Of a stretch of DNA of 64,000 nt, positions 9,171 through 18,171 are shown piece after piece. Position 1 is the first letter of the stretch. Every line of letters begins with the position of its first letter. The notes under the pieces were generated by a model, which had not been told where the DNA came from, ran no database searches, and saw only the letters and a program-made list of their open reading frames with translations. This stretch comes from Mesorhizobium kowhaii (lineage in GTDB: Bacteria; Pseudomonadota; Alphaproteobacteria; Rhizobiales; Rhizobiaceae), in contig NZ_MZXV01000037.1 of NCBI RefSeq assembly GCF_003253745.1, forward strand, positions 28,715 to 92,714, written 5' to 3'. Position numbers and translations under genes: made by a program.

Positions 9171-10232
9171 ATGAGTTCACCCCGGCCTACAGCATTCATT
9201 ACAGGTATCACCGGCCAGGACGGCGCGCTGCTTGCCGAACTGCTGCTTTCGAAGGGCTACATGGTGCATGGCCTGAAACGGCGGGCCTCGCTGATCGGGA
9301 ATACCCAGCGCGTCGACCACCTCTATCAAGACCCGCATGACGACCATCCCGACCTGGTGCTGCATTACGGGGACATGACGGATGCCACAAACCTGATCCG
9401 TCTCCTGCAGGATACGCAGCCCGACGAAATCTACAATCTCGCTGCGCAAAGCCACGTGCAAGTCTCTTTCGAGACACCCGAATATACGGCCAATGCCGAT
9501 GCGCTTGGGACGCTGCGGCTGCTGGAAGCCATCCGCATTCTTCGCCTCGAGGACAAGACCCGGTTTTATCAGGCGTCCACATCCGAGCTCTACGGTTTAG
9601 TCCAGGACACCCCGCAGAAGGAGACTACCCCGTTTTATCCACGCTCGCCATACGCGGTGGCGAAGCTCTACGCTTACTGGATCACGGTGAACTACCGTGA
9701 GGCATACGGACTCTATGCGAGCAACGGGATTCTGTTCAATCACGAAGGACCGACGCGCGGCGAGACATTCATCACGCGCAAGGTGACGCGTGCAGTAGCT
9801 GCGATTATGGCCGGTAAGCAGGACTGCCTTTATCTCGGAAACCTGGAGGCAAAGCGCGACTGGGGCTCGGCGCGCGACTATGTCGAGGGCATGTGGCGCA
9901 TCCTGCAGCACCACGAGCCCGACGATTTTGTGCTCGCGACCGGCGAGACGCATTCGGTCCGCAGCTTTGTCGAGGCTGCCTTCAGGCGTGTCGGGAAGGA
10001 GATCGTCTGGGAAGGCGAAGGCATTGACGAGGTAGGCCGCGAACGCCGGAGTAACCAGGCGCTGATCCGGATAGACAAGCGTTATTTCCGTCCGACCGAG
10101 GTTGACCTGCTGATTGGCGACGCCTCTAAGGCGGCCACCAAGCTCGGTTGGGAGCCAAAGACCACCTTCGATGAGCTCGTCTCGGAAATGGTCGAGGCCG
10201 ATTGCCGCGCCTACGGAACCACGCTCGATTAA
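9171..10232 (+). CDS. noeL: GDP-mannose 4,6-dehydratase (Nod-factor fucosylation)
   Basis: A 353-residue extended SDR from ATG 9171. The NADP site is 'AFITGITGQDGALLAELLLS', the catalytic residues are Thr in 'ASTSELYG' and Tyr-x3-Lys in 'SPYAVAKLYAYW', and the dehydratase signature 'NHEGPTRGETFITRKVTRAV' and 'DWGSARDYVEGMW' are present. It makes GDP-4-keto-6-deoxymannose, precursor of the GDP-fucose used to decorate Nod factors. The nod box at 8880 and the nolK stub that follows support the noeL name rather than a housekeeping gmd. Full length, no defects. A partial second copy lies at 56860. Confidence 0.9.
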   Translation: MSSPRPTAFITGITGQDGALLAELLLSKGYMVHGLKRRASLIGNTQRVDHLYQDPHDDHPDLVLHYGDMTDATNLIRLLQDTQPDEIYNLAAQSHVQVSFETPEYTANADALGTLRLLEAIRILRLEDKTRFYQASTSELYGLVQDTPQKETTPFYPRSPYAVAKLYAYWITVNYREAYGLYASNGILFNHEGPTRGETFITRKVTRAVAAIMAGKQDCLYLGNLEAKRDWGSARDYVEGMWRILQHHEPDDFVLATGETHSVRSFVEAAFRRVGKEIVWEGEGIDEVGRERRSNQALIRIDKRYFRPTEVDLLIGDASKAATKLGWEPKTTFDELVSEMVEADCRAYGTTLD

Positions 10233-10235
10233 CGT

Positions 10236-10345
10236 GAAAGACAACGACTTCTCTGGAAGGCAACCGAGGTCTGGTCGCCGGGCACCGGCGCATGATTGGG
10301 ATCCGCAGTGGTGCGCCGGCTGTCCGGCTTGCCCCAGGGTAAAGA
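10236..10345 (+). pseudogene. nolK: NolK (GDP-L-fucose synthase) 5' stub
   Basis: Directly after gmd, overlapping frames read 'YSLEGNR', 'AGHRRMIG' and 'SAVVRRLSGLPQ'. These are the pieces of the NolK/WcaG N-terminus, which normally reads 'VAGHRGMVGSAxVRRL'. nolK usually follows noeL. Only about 35 codons remain and they are shifted at least twice, so this strain would need another nolK to fucosylate Nod factors. Confidence 0.55.
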
Positions 10346-10479
10346 TCCTCACGGCGGACACTCGTGATCGGACCTATTCCCGGTAGCGTTGAATCTCCAG
10401 CGCACGTTGGCGAGTGAGTCATGTAATCAGACGCTATTGCCCCCATAGCGCCGAATGAGGAGGAAGGTATGGGGGATCG

Positions 10480-10818
10480 ATGGTCTCGAAAAAGCTAATC
10501 GCCAATGCCGAATCAGCGGCTGCGTTTCTGACGCTGATGGGCAACGAGAAACGACTGTTGATCATGATCTACCTGGCCGACGGTGAAATGTCGGTGGGCG
10601 CTATCGCCGAGAAGGTTCTGCTCAGCCAATCCGCCCTGTCACAGCATCTAGCCAAACTGCGGGCGCTCGATCTCGTCGAGACCCGGCGCGACCGGCAGAT
10701 GATCTACTATTCCTGTAAATCCGATGCCGTGCGCGAACTTCTCAACACGCTGGACGGGATTTTCGGCGAGGGGGAGCTATCGCAGACGGCATACCGCCCG
10801 CGTCGCTCCGGGACTTGA
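10480..10818 (+). CDS. ArsR/SmtB-family regulator, NolR-like
   Basis: A 112-residue protein with a winged helix at residues 15-95 ('AFLTLMGNEKRLLIMIYLAD', 'VLLSQSALSQHLAKLRALDL', 'VETRRDRQMIYYSCKSDAV'). The arrangement resembles NolR, the repressor of nod genes in Sinorhizobium and Rhizobium, rather than a metal-sensing ArsR: no CxC metal motif is visible. It follows noeL on the same strand, so a role in tuning nod expression is plausible but inferred. The ATG at 10480 has GGGGGA just upstream. Confidence 0.7.
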   Translation: MVSKKLIANAESAAAFLTLMGNEKRLLIMIYLADGEMSVGAIAEKVLLSQSALSQHLAKLRALDLVETRRDRQMIYYSCKSDAVRELLNTLDGIFGEGELSQTAYRPRRSGT

Positions 10819-10822
10819 CCCA

Positions 10823-10897
10823 ATGCATGTCGCCCAAAAGGCTGCCCTTTGGGCTTGATCCGAGGGTGCAAAGCGGTTTTGGGATAACGACATGCAT
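10823..10897. repeat. Rhizobial intergenic palindromic element
   Basis: Nested inverted repeats follow the nolR-like stop. The outer pair is GCATGTCG and CGACATGC (about 10825-10832 and 10888-10895). The inner hairpin is GCCCAAA and TTTGGGC (10832-10838 and 10848-10854). 'GGTTTTGGGATAACGACATG' is the recognisable edge of a short palindrome scattered through Rhizobiales intergenic regions. It may also act as a transcription end for the regulator, but there is no U-run. Confidence 0.5.
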
Positions 10898-11186
10898 GCA
10901 AGACTGGCCGGGCCTTCTCTCGCTGACGATTCTTAGTTTAACCAATCGCGCAGCGACGACCGTCTGGTCCGGGCACAACGTCCTGACCTGGTTTTCTGGC
11001 TGCCGCCAACGTCGGAGGCATCCCATAACAATGTCGCCATCGAGCTGCTTTTCGCGATAAAATGTCGACCATACCGGACCAATCGCCGCGGTGGCTGATC
11101 TCTCGCTTCGGAAACTCCGCAACCGCTTCTGTTAATGTCCTGGTGCCCCGAGAAGCACCGTCAATCATGATTCAAGGAAGGCCGCT
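10898..11186. other. Intergenic stretch
   Basis: About 290 bases without a supported gene. The last 20 bases hold an AAGGAAGG ribosome binding site for the methyltransferase at 11187. Nothing else stands out. Confidence 0.4.
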
Positions 11187-12041
11187 ATGGCGACGGCAGT
11201 AAGAGACTCCCACTCCTACATCATCAAAGGAGGTAAAGAGGGCCGGGCGCGCCTTGCCGTCATTTCGCGCGTGCTGGCGCCTTCAACGCAATCGCTGCTC
11301 GATCGCTTCGAGCCGCTTTCGGGTTCCACAGTGATCGATGCCGGCTGCGCGGGGGGCGATGTAAGCTTCGAGTTGGCGCAGCGGGTCGGGACTAACGGCC
11401 GCGTCGTCGGCATTGACTTCGACGAAAGCAAGCTTGTGCTGGCGCGCGAAGAAGCCGCCGCGCGCGGCATCGGCAATATAGGATTTCACAACGCGAACAT
11501 CCTCCACCCCTGGCCGGCGGACGGAGCCGCGCTGGTTCACGTCCGCTTCGTGCTCACGCATCTTGCCGACCCTGAACGATTCCTCGAACGGGCATGGGAG
11601 GCGCTCCTGCCAGGCGGCGCGATCGTCACTGAGGACATCGACTACGGCAGTCAGTTCTGCGATCCACCCTGCCCGGCTTTCGACCGCTACGCCGAGCTCT
11701 ATATCGAAGCGGCCCGTCGGCGCGGCGCCGATCCTTTCATCGGTCGCAAGCTTGTCCGGCTGCTTGAAGGCGTCGGGTTCGCGAATGTCGACTCAGCACT
11801 GACACAGCCATACGGCCGACAAGGGGATGTCAAGCAGGTTGCGCCGCTTACTTTCTCGGCAATCGCTAACGAACTGACGTCCTCGGGTATTGCCACCGGC
11901 GACGAGGTCGGTCGCGTCACAGCCGAGCTCGACGCATTTGCTGCGCGGCCTGATACCACAATGTCTTGCCCACGCATCTTCCAGGCTTGGGGTCGGAAGC
12001 CTGTGGGCGCTCAGTTCCAACCGACCAAGAGCGCGGCATAA
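11187..12041 (+). CDS. SAM-dependent methyltransferase (class I)
   Basis: A 284-residue protein with a Rossmann methyltransferase fold. Motif I is 'GSTVIDAGCAGGDVSFELAQ', then 'GRVVGIDFDESKLVLAREEA', 'VHVRFVLTHLADPERFLERA' and 'LLPGGAIVTEDIDYG'. These bind SAM; the C-terminal third is probably a substrate lid and gives no hint of substrate. RBS AAGGAAGG lies 8 bases before the ATG. It stands alone, so no pathway can be assigned. It appears intact. Confidence 0.8.
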   Translation: MATAVRDSHSYIIKGGKEGRARLAVISRVLAPSTQSLLDRFEPLSGSTVIDAGCAGGDVSFELAQRVGTNGRVVGIDFDESKLVLAREEAAARGIGNIGFHNANILHPWPADGAALVHVRFVLTHLADPERFLERAWEALLPGGAIVTEDIDYGSQFCDPPCPAFDRYAELYIEAARRRGADPFIGRKLVRLLEGVGFANVDSALTQPYGRQGDVKQVAPLTFSAIANELTSSGIATGDEVGRVTAELDAFAARPDTTMSCPRIFQAWGRKPVGAQFQPTKSAA

Positions 12042-12144
12042 CCTGAGGATCATAGCTGGACAGATTTTCCGCTATGAGCCCAGCCCGAGCGGCGAGATGC
12101 TGCGCATGCACGGGACGGCCGCCTGGCCGGCACGGCAGGGCAGC

Positions 12145-12245
12145 GCAACGCGAGCTGTCGCGCGTCAGCCAATGCGAAAGGTGTAGCCGTAACCGTTGAT
12201 CGCGGGTGCGCCGCCGAGATGCGCGTAGAGGACCCTCGACCCTTC
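12145..12245 (-). pseudogene. acdS 3'-end scar
   Basis: On the minus strand the last 25 codons of ACC deaminase are readable ('RVLYAHLGGAPAINGYGYTF'), followed by the stop at 12165 and about 20 downstream bases shared with the true gene at 45074. Immediately before them the sequence switches to an IS110 remnant. This is one of three copies of the acdS end in the window. Confidence 0.75.
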
Positions 12246-12690
12246 TGGATCGAGCACCTTGATGTCGAAATTACGCGTCGTGCTCGGGAGGATGAGGATG
12301 CTCGGCGCTTGACAACGATCCCCGGTGTGGGGCCCGTGACGGCGACAGCACTGGTCGCGTTGGCGCCTTCCGCCGCAACCTTCAGAAAGGGTCGCGACTT
12401 CGCCGCCTGGTTGGGACTGACACCACTACAACGCTCCACCGGCGGAAAGCAGAAGCTCGGTGCAACATCGAAGATGGGCGAGCGAACACTGCAGCGCTTG
12501 CTGATTATTGGAGCGAGCGCCGTGGCGTCGTTCCGAGTCACGGCTGCGCGGTGTCGGCCGTTGCCGACGAGGAAACTTACCGGCCGTTTCTTATTTGGCT
12601 CTGGCGCGCTGTCTATCAGAGGACGTGGAACGGGATCATGCAGGTCCGCAGCGATCCTAAGTGCTGCTGACCAGTTGCTGAAACCGGGGC
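12246..12690 (+). pseudogene. IS110-family transposase, C-terminal fragment
   Basis: The frame contains the Transposase_20 domain: 'RRLTTIPGVGPVTATALVAL', 'FAAWLGLTPLQRSTGGKQKL' and 'TLQRLLIIGASAV'. The N-terminal DEDD domain is missing, and after about 12540 the frame loses similarity. It is clearly different from the intact IS110 at 20889. Its 5' edge is fused to the acdS scar. Confidence 0.75.
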
Positions 12691-13517
12691 TGTGACCGCG
12701 GGCGCATGGTCGAAGCCATTCGCGCTCGGCGGCGCAAAGCGCCGGGTGAGCTGCACAGGGGTCTGAACAATTGCCCCGAGAATTCGCATGTACGGCTGCA
12801 GAACGGAACAGGCGATGCTCGGCACCGGTCCAAGTATGCGGCAGCAGGGCTCCCGCCTGACGTACCGAGCGGCGGCGGCGCATTGATGTTTCGACCCAGA
12901 GGCGACACAGCGAAAAAATGCTGTCGGTATCGAACAAAAATGTCACATATCGGACAGACGAACCGTGTCTCAAACGTCGGTTTCTCGTGGCTCAGCCTGA
13001 CCCCAAAGCAAAAAACAAGTGAGCGCGACGAAGTTGCGCCGGCCAAGTTAACTGTGCGCGGAGTTGCGTCTTAGGATGGCACGTCGCTTGCTGCTCTGCA
13101 TTGAAGGCTGACGGCCTATTCACAATAGCGGAGATGACCAATGGCGATTGGTTAGAAGTCCTGAATCCCCCCTGCAACTGAAAAGAGTTTGGCAGAACAG
13201 CTGTTTGGAGGCACAGCGGGCCAAGGCGCAGGCATTGCCCCTTTTTGAGCCTGACTCAAGTAGAATCTGACCTTTTTCAGGAAATGTACGATTCCAGCAC
13301 AGTTGCTTGATCCGCAAAGGATTTGAGAAATCCGTCTTTGTGCTCGAGTAGCATCACAACAATGCTCTATGTATTGATCGATAACACCAGTTTTCATCGA
13401 ATTTATTATTCATCAGGTTAGAAGGACTAACGCGATGGACACTGTCTTGCTCGCGGGATGGGCCAACGGTTCGCCCTTTGACGCCATGCGCCTCTAATTC
13501 TTGAATGGAGATCCAAA
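12691..13517. other. Long intergenic region before the porin remnant
   Basis: About 830 bases with only chance frames. A GG-N10-GC match at 13225-13238 could be a sigma-54 promoter (listed separately). The last 90 bases are AT-richer, as expected of a promoter. Confidence 0.35.
13224..13239 (+). promoter_or_regulatory. Possible sigma-54 (-24/-12) promoter
   Basis: AGGCGCAGGCATTGCC fits the GG-N10-GC core and the TTGC of the RpoN consensus. It points toward the porin remnant, whose start is 280 bases away. I could not find a clean NifA site (TGT-N10-ACA) upstream; only near-misses with other spacings. A single match of this kind is expected by chance fairly often. Confidence 0.25.
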
Positions 13518-14665
13518 ATGAACATGAGGGCCCTTCTTCTCGGCTCAGCTGCGGCCCTGATCTCCGTTTCCATCGCTCGCGCAGGTGACGAAGGCCCCGC
13601 GCCGGACCCGATGGAAAATGTCAGGATCTGCGACGTCTATGGTTCGGGCTACTTCTATATTCCCGGCACCGAGACCTGCATGCGCATCGGCGGCTACATC
13701 CATTACGACATCGGGCTCGGCGATGTCCGATCGTATGATGGGGCAAGAACCTCTGATGTGAGGACTGGAGAGGCTCAGGCACCTGGCGAAACAACACGCG
13801 TTTCACGTGCGAAACTTGGACCGGCCAGGAGACCGAACTCGGCGGGTTGAAGACCTATACCGAAACGCACATGAACTTCGGCAACCGCAACGCTTATTCG
13901 GGTTCGGACACTCCTCAGAACTATGCCTTCAACAGCGGCGTCGACTTCCGCCTGGATCCAGCTTGGTGGCCTCCGAGTTGGTAAGGACGGGTCGGCCTTC
14001 GACACGTTTACAGGCTACGCTGGCAAGGTCCTCGGCAACATACTCGTTCCGTACGGCGACTTCGATGCCAACGTGGCTCAGTACTACTTCGACGCCGGTA
14101 CTAGCTTTTCGGCTGTGGTTTCACTCGAACAAGGGGCGGGTGTAGTCGGTACTCTCGACAGCCATGTTCCACACGTGGTCGTCGGCGTGAAACAGACGCA
14201 GGGCTGGGGCGCGATCACCGGCGTGATCGCTCATGATAGCAACTACGAAGCTTTGGCCGGCAAGGTCCGCGTCGACGTCAATGTCACCGACGATCTGTCG
14301 CTCTTCGGAATGTTCGGTACGGCTCCATCGGCAACCTCAACGATGACCCGCCCAATGCAGTCGCCGCTCATGGTCGCGGCTTCTACAAAATTTTGGGCGG
14401 CAACTGGGCTTTCTGGGCCGGCGCCACTTACGTGTTCGACGAGAAAACCTCGTTCAACCTTCAGGTCTCGGGTGATCAGCTCAGGAACTCTGGTGTGGCT
14501 GCAAACGTCGCCTATATGGTCGTTCCGGGTTTGACGATCACAGCCGAAGTCGACTATGACCACTACGGCAGCATCGGCACGGCCGACCGTTCCGGCGTGA
14601 ACTGGACTCACGTCGGCAAAAAGAACAGCCTCGGCGGCATAATCCGTTTTCAAAGCTCATTTTAA
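13518..14665 (+). pseudogene. Alphaproteobacterial outer-membrane porin, frameshifted
   Basis: The ATG at 13518 opens a signal peptide ('MNMRALLLGSAAALISVSIA') and a porin_2 N-terminus ('ICDVYGSGYFYIPGTETCMR', 'IGGYIHYDIGLGD'). Later pieces lie in two other frames ('LGNILVPYGDFDANVAQYYF', 'GGNWAFWAGATYVFDEKTSF'), and the end has the beta-strand and terminal Phe typical of porins ('KKNSLGGIIRFQSSF'). At least three shifts, near 13770, 13960 and 14330, break it. Total span fits a full-length porin of about 380 residues, so it decayed in place. Confidence 0.8.
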
Positions 14666-15249
14666 CGGAAAGAAACCTGCATCTCGTGGCTTGATTGAGC
14701 TGATCAGTACGCAACACTCGGAGACCATTACGGGGAGGCGCCGATTGGACGACTCCCTGTCGGGCCCGGCGGTGTCCGAGATCTGGCCGGCCGATTTGTG
14801 CCCGGACATTTTCTTCGATGCAACCCCGCACGCCGAATTCCTCTATGCCCGCGTTCGGTGGACGATCGAACGAGACCTTCCGAGGAAAAGGCCATTCTGC
14901 AGCGCTACGATCAATTTCGGCACCAGGTGGATGCCTTTAGCGACATGCCCGAGCGGGTGACTGAACCGGCATACATCGCCAATCTCAACCATGAATCTCA
15001 CCGCGAAGATCGGCCCGAGGCCACGCAGTGGCTGCAGGCGTTCGACCACCGGTGTGAGCAACCAGTGGGCCAAGCTGTCGCGATGGCCCTCTTAAGACGA
15101 GCAACCCGCTCCTGGCGCCTGGTGTTCGCTTGGGTCAAACGCTTCAATATCAAGCACATCGAAGTGAGCGGGCGGGCGCCGCAGCCTGCAGATGCACTCT
15201 ACTGATCCGAGCACTGGGGGTCGGCAGCACCGCGCATTCGCGTGAATGC
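14666..15249. other. Unassigned stretch with a degraded protein-like trace
   Basis: Around 14770-15000 plus-strand frames read 'IFFDATPHAEFLYARVRWTI' and, shifted, 'EEKAILQRYDQFRHQVDAFS', which look like real but broken protein sequence. I cannot place the family with confidence. The rest shows nothing. Confidence 0.3.
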
Positions 15250-15296
15250 ATCTATATCGCGGATGGTCTTTATCGAAGCAATCGATTTCTCTAGTG
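15250..15296 (+). promoter_or_regulatory. nod box upstream of the carbonic anhydrase gene
   Basis: ATC-N9-GAT at 15250-15264 and a distal half ATCGAAGCAATCGATTT match the nod box consensus, with one change in the AAACAATC core (A to G). It points toward the alpha-carbonic anhydrase, 326 bases downstream, with only a doubtful short frame between. Confidence 0.7.
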
Positions 15297-15621
15297 GCCC
15301 GATGATGAATATGAAGGCCTCCCTTGGCGTGGTGGACAGCACCGGAGTAGTTGCATGGAATGTTTCTCAAGGGTGGCCCGGGGGCCATCTTCGGCAGCGA
15401 GTTCGACTGTGTGATCTGGGACGGCGAGGGCAGTCGGTCATAAAGGCAACGACGTATTCGGTGCAGACAGCCGGGGCGATCAACGTCTCGACACTGGCCG
15501 TTACAGACCGCGATGCGCTGGTCCTATACCGAGCTGTTTGGCATAGTTGCGATGATGTTGCCACATCATAGTTGCGACCCCCAATTGAAAAGCCCAGTCC
15601 ATATCCAGGAGCGAAAGCAAT

Positions 15622-16374
15622 ATGCATCGTCGTAATTTGATCAAAGGGTTCGTCGCACTCGGCGCATGTCCCATTTGCGCTGAAGCCGCGCGGGCCGCAA
15701 GCACCCATTGGGGATATGCCGGCCCGGTCGGACCCGAACACTGGGGCGATCTGGATAAGAGGAATTTCGTCTGCTCGGCGGGCACGCAGCAATCGCCGAT
15801 CGATATCAAGGGCGCTGTCAAGGCGGATATCCCGCACATCGCAATAGGTTGGCACAAGGGCGGCGGCAGGATGGTGAACAACGGCCACACCATTCAAGTC
15901 AACCTGCCGCAAGGCAGCACGCTCACCCGCGGGGATCGTGTCTACGAACTGATACAGTTCCATTTCCATGCGCCGAGTGAACACTACGTCGGAGGCAGGA
16001 GTTTTCCGATGGAGGCGCATTTCGTCCATAAAGACACTGATAGCAATATGTTGGGTGTGCTAGGCGTGTTTCTGACGCCGGGCGCAACAAATGCCAGCTT
16101 TGCCAGCCTTGCCGCAGCATTTCCCGCAAGCTCAGACGAGGAGACAGCGGTTGACGAGATCGACCCCAACGGGCTTCTACCGGCTTCGCTTGGCTACTGG
16201 ACATACGAGGGATCATTGACGACGCCGCCATGCACTGAAAACGTCGAGTGGATGGTTGCGACGGAACCGGTTGAGGTCGACCCAGCAGACATGGAGCGAT
16301 TTACCTCACTCTATCCGTCGAACGCGCGGCCTATCCGTTCACTCAATCGGCGCTTCATCCTTGGCCTCGGCTGA
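15622..16374 (+). CDS. Periplasmic alpha-carbonic anhydrase
   Basis: A 250-residue alpha-class carbonic anhydrase. The N-terminus 'MHRRNLIKGFVALGACPICA' is an export signal with a twin Arg, so Tat or Sec export to the periplasm is likely. Zinc ligands are His114 and His116 in 'FHFHAPSEH' and His133 in 'MEAHFVH'; 'LGYWTYEGSLTTPPCTENVE' is the family signature. It interconverts CO2 and bicarbonate; alpha-CAs in rhizobia have been linked to nodule pH and CO2 handling. RBS AGGAG lies 12 bases before the ATG. The nod box at 15250 suggests flavonoid control. Intact. Confidence 0.9.
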   Translation: MHRRNLIKGFVALGACPICAEAARAASTHWGYAGPVGPEHWGDLDKRNFVCSAGTQQSPIDIKGAVKADIPHIAIGWHKGGGRMVNNGHTIQVNLPQGSTLTRGDRVYELIQFHFHAPSEHYVGGRSFPMEAHFVHKDTDSNMLGVLGVFLTPGATNASFASLAAAFPASSDEETAVDEIDPNGLLPASLGYWTYEGSLTTPPCTENVEWMVATEPVEVDPADMERFTSLYPSNARPIRSLNRRFILGLG

Positions 16375-17104
16375 GGTCCCCGCCACCGTCACCGGGCGAG
16401 GCCAGGCTGGCGCACTATATCGACGTCTGCTTCCAATATCGTGAGGATGCGCTCCGGGTCGAAGAGGCCCTTCGGGAGCTCAGCCTCACCTTGTTTGTCG
16501 CCGCGCAGCGGACCTCGTCAGCCTCTCGAAAGCTTGCCCGAGTAGGTCGATCATCTGATCTGTGGAAGTGAGGATAGCGTGCGCCCACACAAACTTATTG
16601 TTCATTGTAGCAGCTTGGCGGCAGGTGCAGCACGCCGTAGCGCAAGAGCAATCCGACAGGCCGGCCAAGAGGGGTTTGAGCAGCACTTGGACGAGGCGCA
16701 CCGAGCCTCAGCCCAAGTTCCCGCGGCCAGCCTCTCGGGTCTGCCAGACCCGTTCCATCCTCATCTGTCTCAGGCAGACCTGAGCCTCATCCACGCCGCG
16801 GTTCGGGCAGACGCTGAACCGTCTGTGTCTCAAGAAGTCGACCGGCGGAGGAGCCCCGATTGTGGCTCGTGCTGTCCTGACTCCCCATCCTGACGACGCC
16901 GCGCTCACCAGAAATTACAGATTCGTCAGCGGCTACGTCATATAGGGGCCACAGACGCGAGACGTATGGGTGACAGTTCTCTCCGCGCTCAGGTTGGGCG
17001 GCGGCCAGGCCAGTGTCCAGTCCGCCGCGCTCGAGGCTCTGATGACCGAACGCAAACTCCAGCCGCGGTAAGAAGCATCAGCCTCACAGCGCGACCTGCG
17101 GTTC
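16375..17104. other. Region holding a tts box and a doubtful short ORF
   Basis: A tts box sits at 16515. Downstream, a plus-strand frame from GTG 16579 to 16893 (104 residues) includes 'DEAHRASAQVPAASLSGLPD' and is Ser/Ala/His-rich, as some secreted effectors are. It matches no effector family I know and its RBS is poor. It may be a remnant. No other gene is supported. Confidence 0.3.
16515..16544 (+). promoter_or_regulatory. tts box (TtsI binding site)
   Basis: TCGTCAGCCTCTCGAAAGCT followed by TGCCCGAGTA closely fits the rhizobial tts box core (TCGTCAGnTTnTCGAAAGCT plus a C-rich end). TtsI activates type III secretion and effector genes from such boxes. The expected target downstream on the plus strand is missing or is the doubtful frame at 16579. 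Confidence 0.7.
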
Positions 17105-17151
17105 ATCCAAGATATGGATGGTTACGATCCGAACAATCGATTTGTTGAAGT
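17105..17151 (+). promoter_or_regulatory. nod box upstream of ttsI
   Basis: ATC-N9-GAT at 17105-17119 and a distal ATCCGAACAATCGATTTG fit the NodD-binding consensus. It lies about 335 bases upstream of ttsI. In other rhizobia ttsI is driven by a nod box, which links flavonoid sensing to type III secretion. Confidence 0.8.
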
Positions 17152-17175
17152 CACTTGTCGAAAGCTAACCCCGTG
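17150..17175 (+). promoter_or_regulatory. tts box overlapping the 3' edge of the ttsI nod box
   Basis: GTCACTTGTCGAAAGCTAAC then CCCGTG matches the tts box core, with GTCAC for GTCAG. It starts at the last bases of the nod box and points at ttsI. It suggests that TtsI acts on its own promoter; this is inference from position. Confidence 0.55.
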
Positions 17176-17485
17176 CGAGCCATGGAATCGTGGCACTGGA
17201 GGGCAAACGCTGGCCTGGCGAAGGCAGGGGGCCGCACGTAGGCAGGATCGATGATGCAAACAAATTGCAGACAGGGTTCGTGGCATGTTGGGCTGGCCAA
17301 ACGATGTTTCTGCCCATCGACACTCTTCACACGTTCTATCCCCGCCAACTGCACGCCCGCAGTTCGCATGCTGCTGCGATTAGCCGTCCCAAAGAGGATT
17401 ACGAATACTGCGACGAGTTGCGCGACTTGTGCTGTCGGCCTCTCAACAGTCCCGGTGACCTGTCCTACCATTGATAGGAGATGAA

Positions 17486-18157
17486 ATGCGAACGCTATTC
17501 GTTGACCACCATGCGGATCTTACGCGAGCCGTGGGAGTTGCACTCGGGGATAGCGGTTTCGCCGTTGATGTCGTTCGCACACTGGAACATGCGTCCAGTG
17601 CATTTTCTTGCGCCACCTATGAAATTCTCCTGCTGGAGATGGCTCTGCCGGATGGCGATGGCTTGGATTGGCTGAAGCAGCTAAGGAGTGAGGGACATTC
17701 AGTTCCTGCTCTCGTTCTGAGTGACGTCGATGATCTTGAGAACCGAATTGCGGTTTTCAACGGTGGGGCGGACGATTTTCTGCTCAAGCCCGTGTGTACC
17801 AATGAGCTCATTGCCAGAATGAGAGCCGTTCTGCGGCGGTCAACGCAGATGACCGCCCCCATCATTGCCTTTGGCAATCTCCATTTCGATCCGATCGGCC
17901 GACAGGTTTCCGTTGCTGGTCATCCGCTGACGGTCGCACGCCGTGAACTGTGCATTCTAGAGCATCTGCTCAACCGTGCTGGCCGCATCGTGCCGCGTTC
18001 GCAGTTGGAAGATCATCTCTATTCGTTCAACGATGAAGTATCTGCCAACGCGCTTGAAGTTGGAATCTATCGCTTACGTGGATATCTGAGCAGATCAGGA
18101 GCAACGCCACGGATAAAAACTGTGCGCGGCGTCGGTTATATTCTTGAATGCGACTAG
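17486..18157 (+). CDS. ttsI: Type III secretion regulator TtsI (OmpR-type response regulator)
   Basis: A 223-residue protein: receiver domain at residues 1-115 and OmpR/PhoB winged helix at about 125-220 ('PIGRQVSVAGHPLTVARREL', 'VSANALEVGIYRLRGYLSRS', 'IKTVRGVGYILECD'). The phosphoacceptor Asp is replaced by Glu51 ('ILLLEMALPDGDG'), as known for TtsI and consistent with phosphorylation-independent activity. The conserved Lys is kept ('FLLKPV'). TtsI binds tts boxes and turns on T3SS genes. AGGAGATGAA precedes the ATG at 17486, so I prefer it to an upstream TTG. It appears intact although the secretin gene behind it is broken. Confidence 0.9.
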   Translation: MRTLFVDHHADLTRAVGVALGDSGFAVDVVRTLEHASSAFSCATYEILLLEMALPDGDGLDWLKQLRSEGHSVPALVLSDVDDLENRIAVFNGGADDFLLKPVCTNELIARMRAVLRRSTQMTAPIIAFGNLHFDPIGRQVSVAGHPLTVARRELCILEHLLNRAGRIVPRSQLEDHLYSFNDEVSANALEVGIYRLRGYLSRSGATPRIKTVRGVGYILECD

Positions 18158-18171
18158 AGAGACATCCTTAG

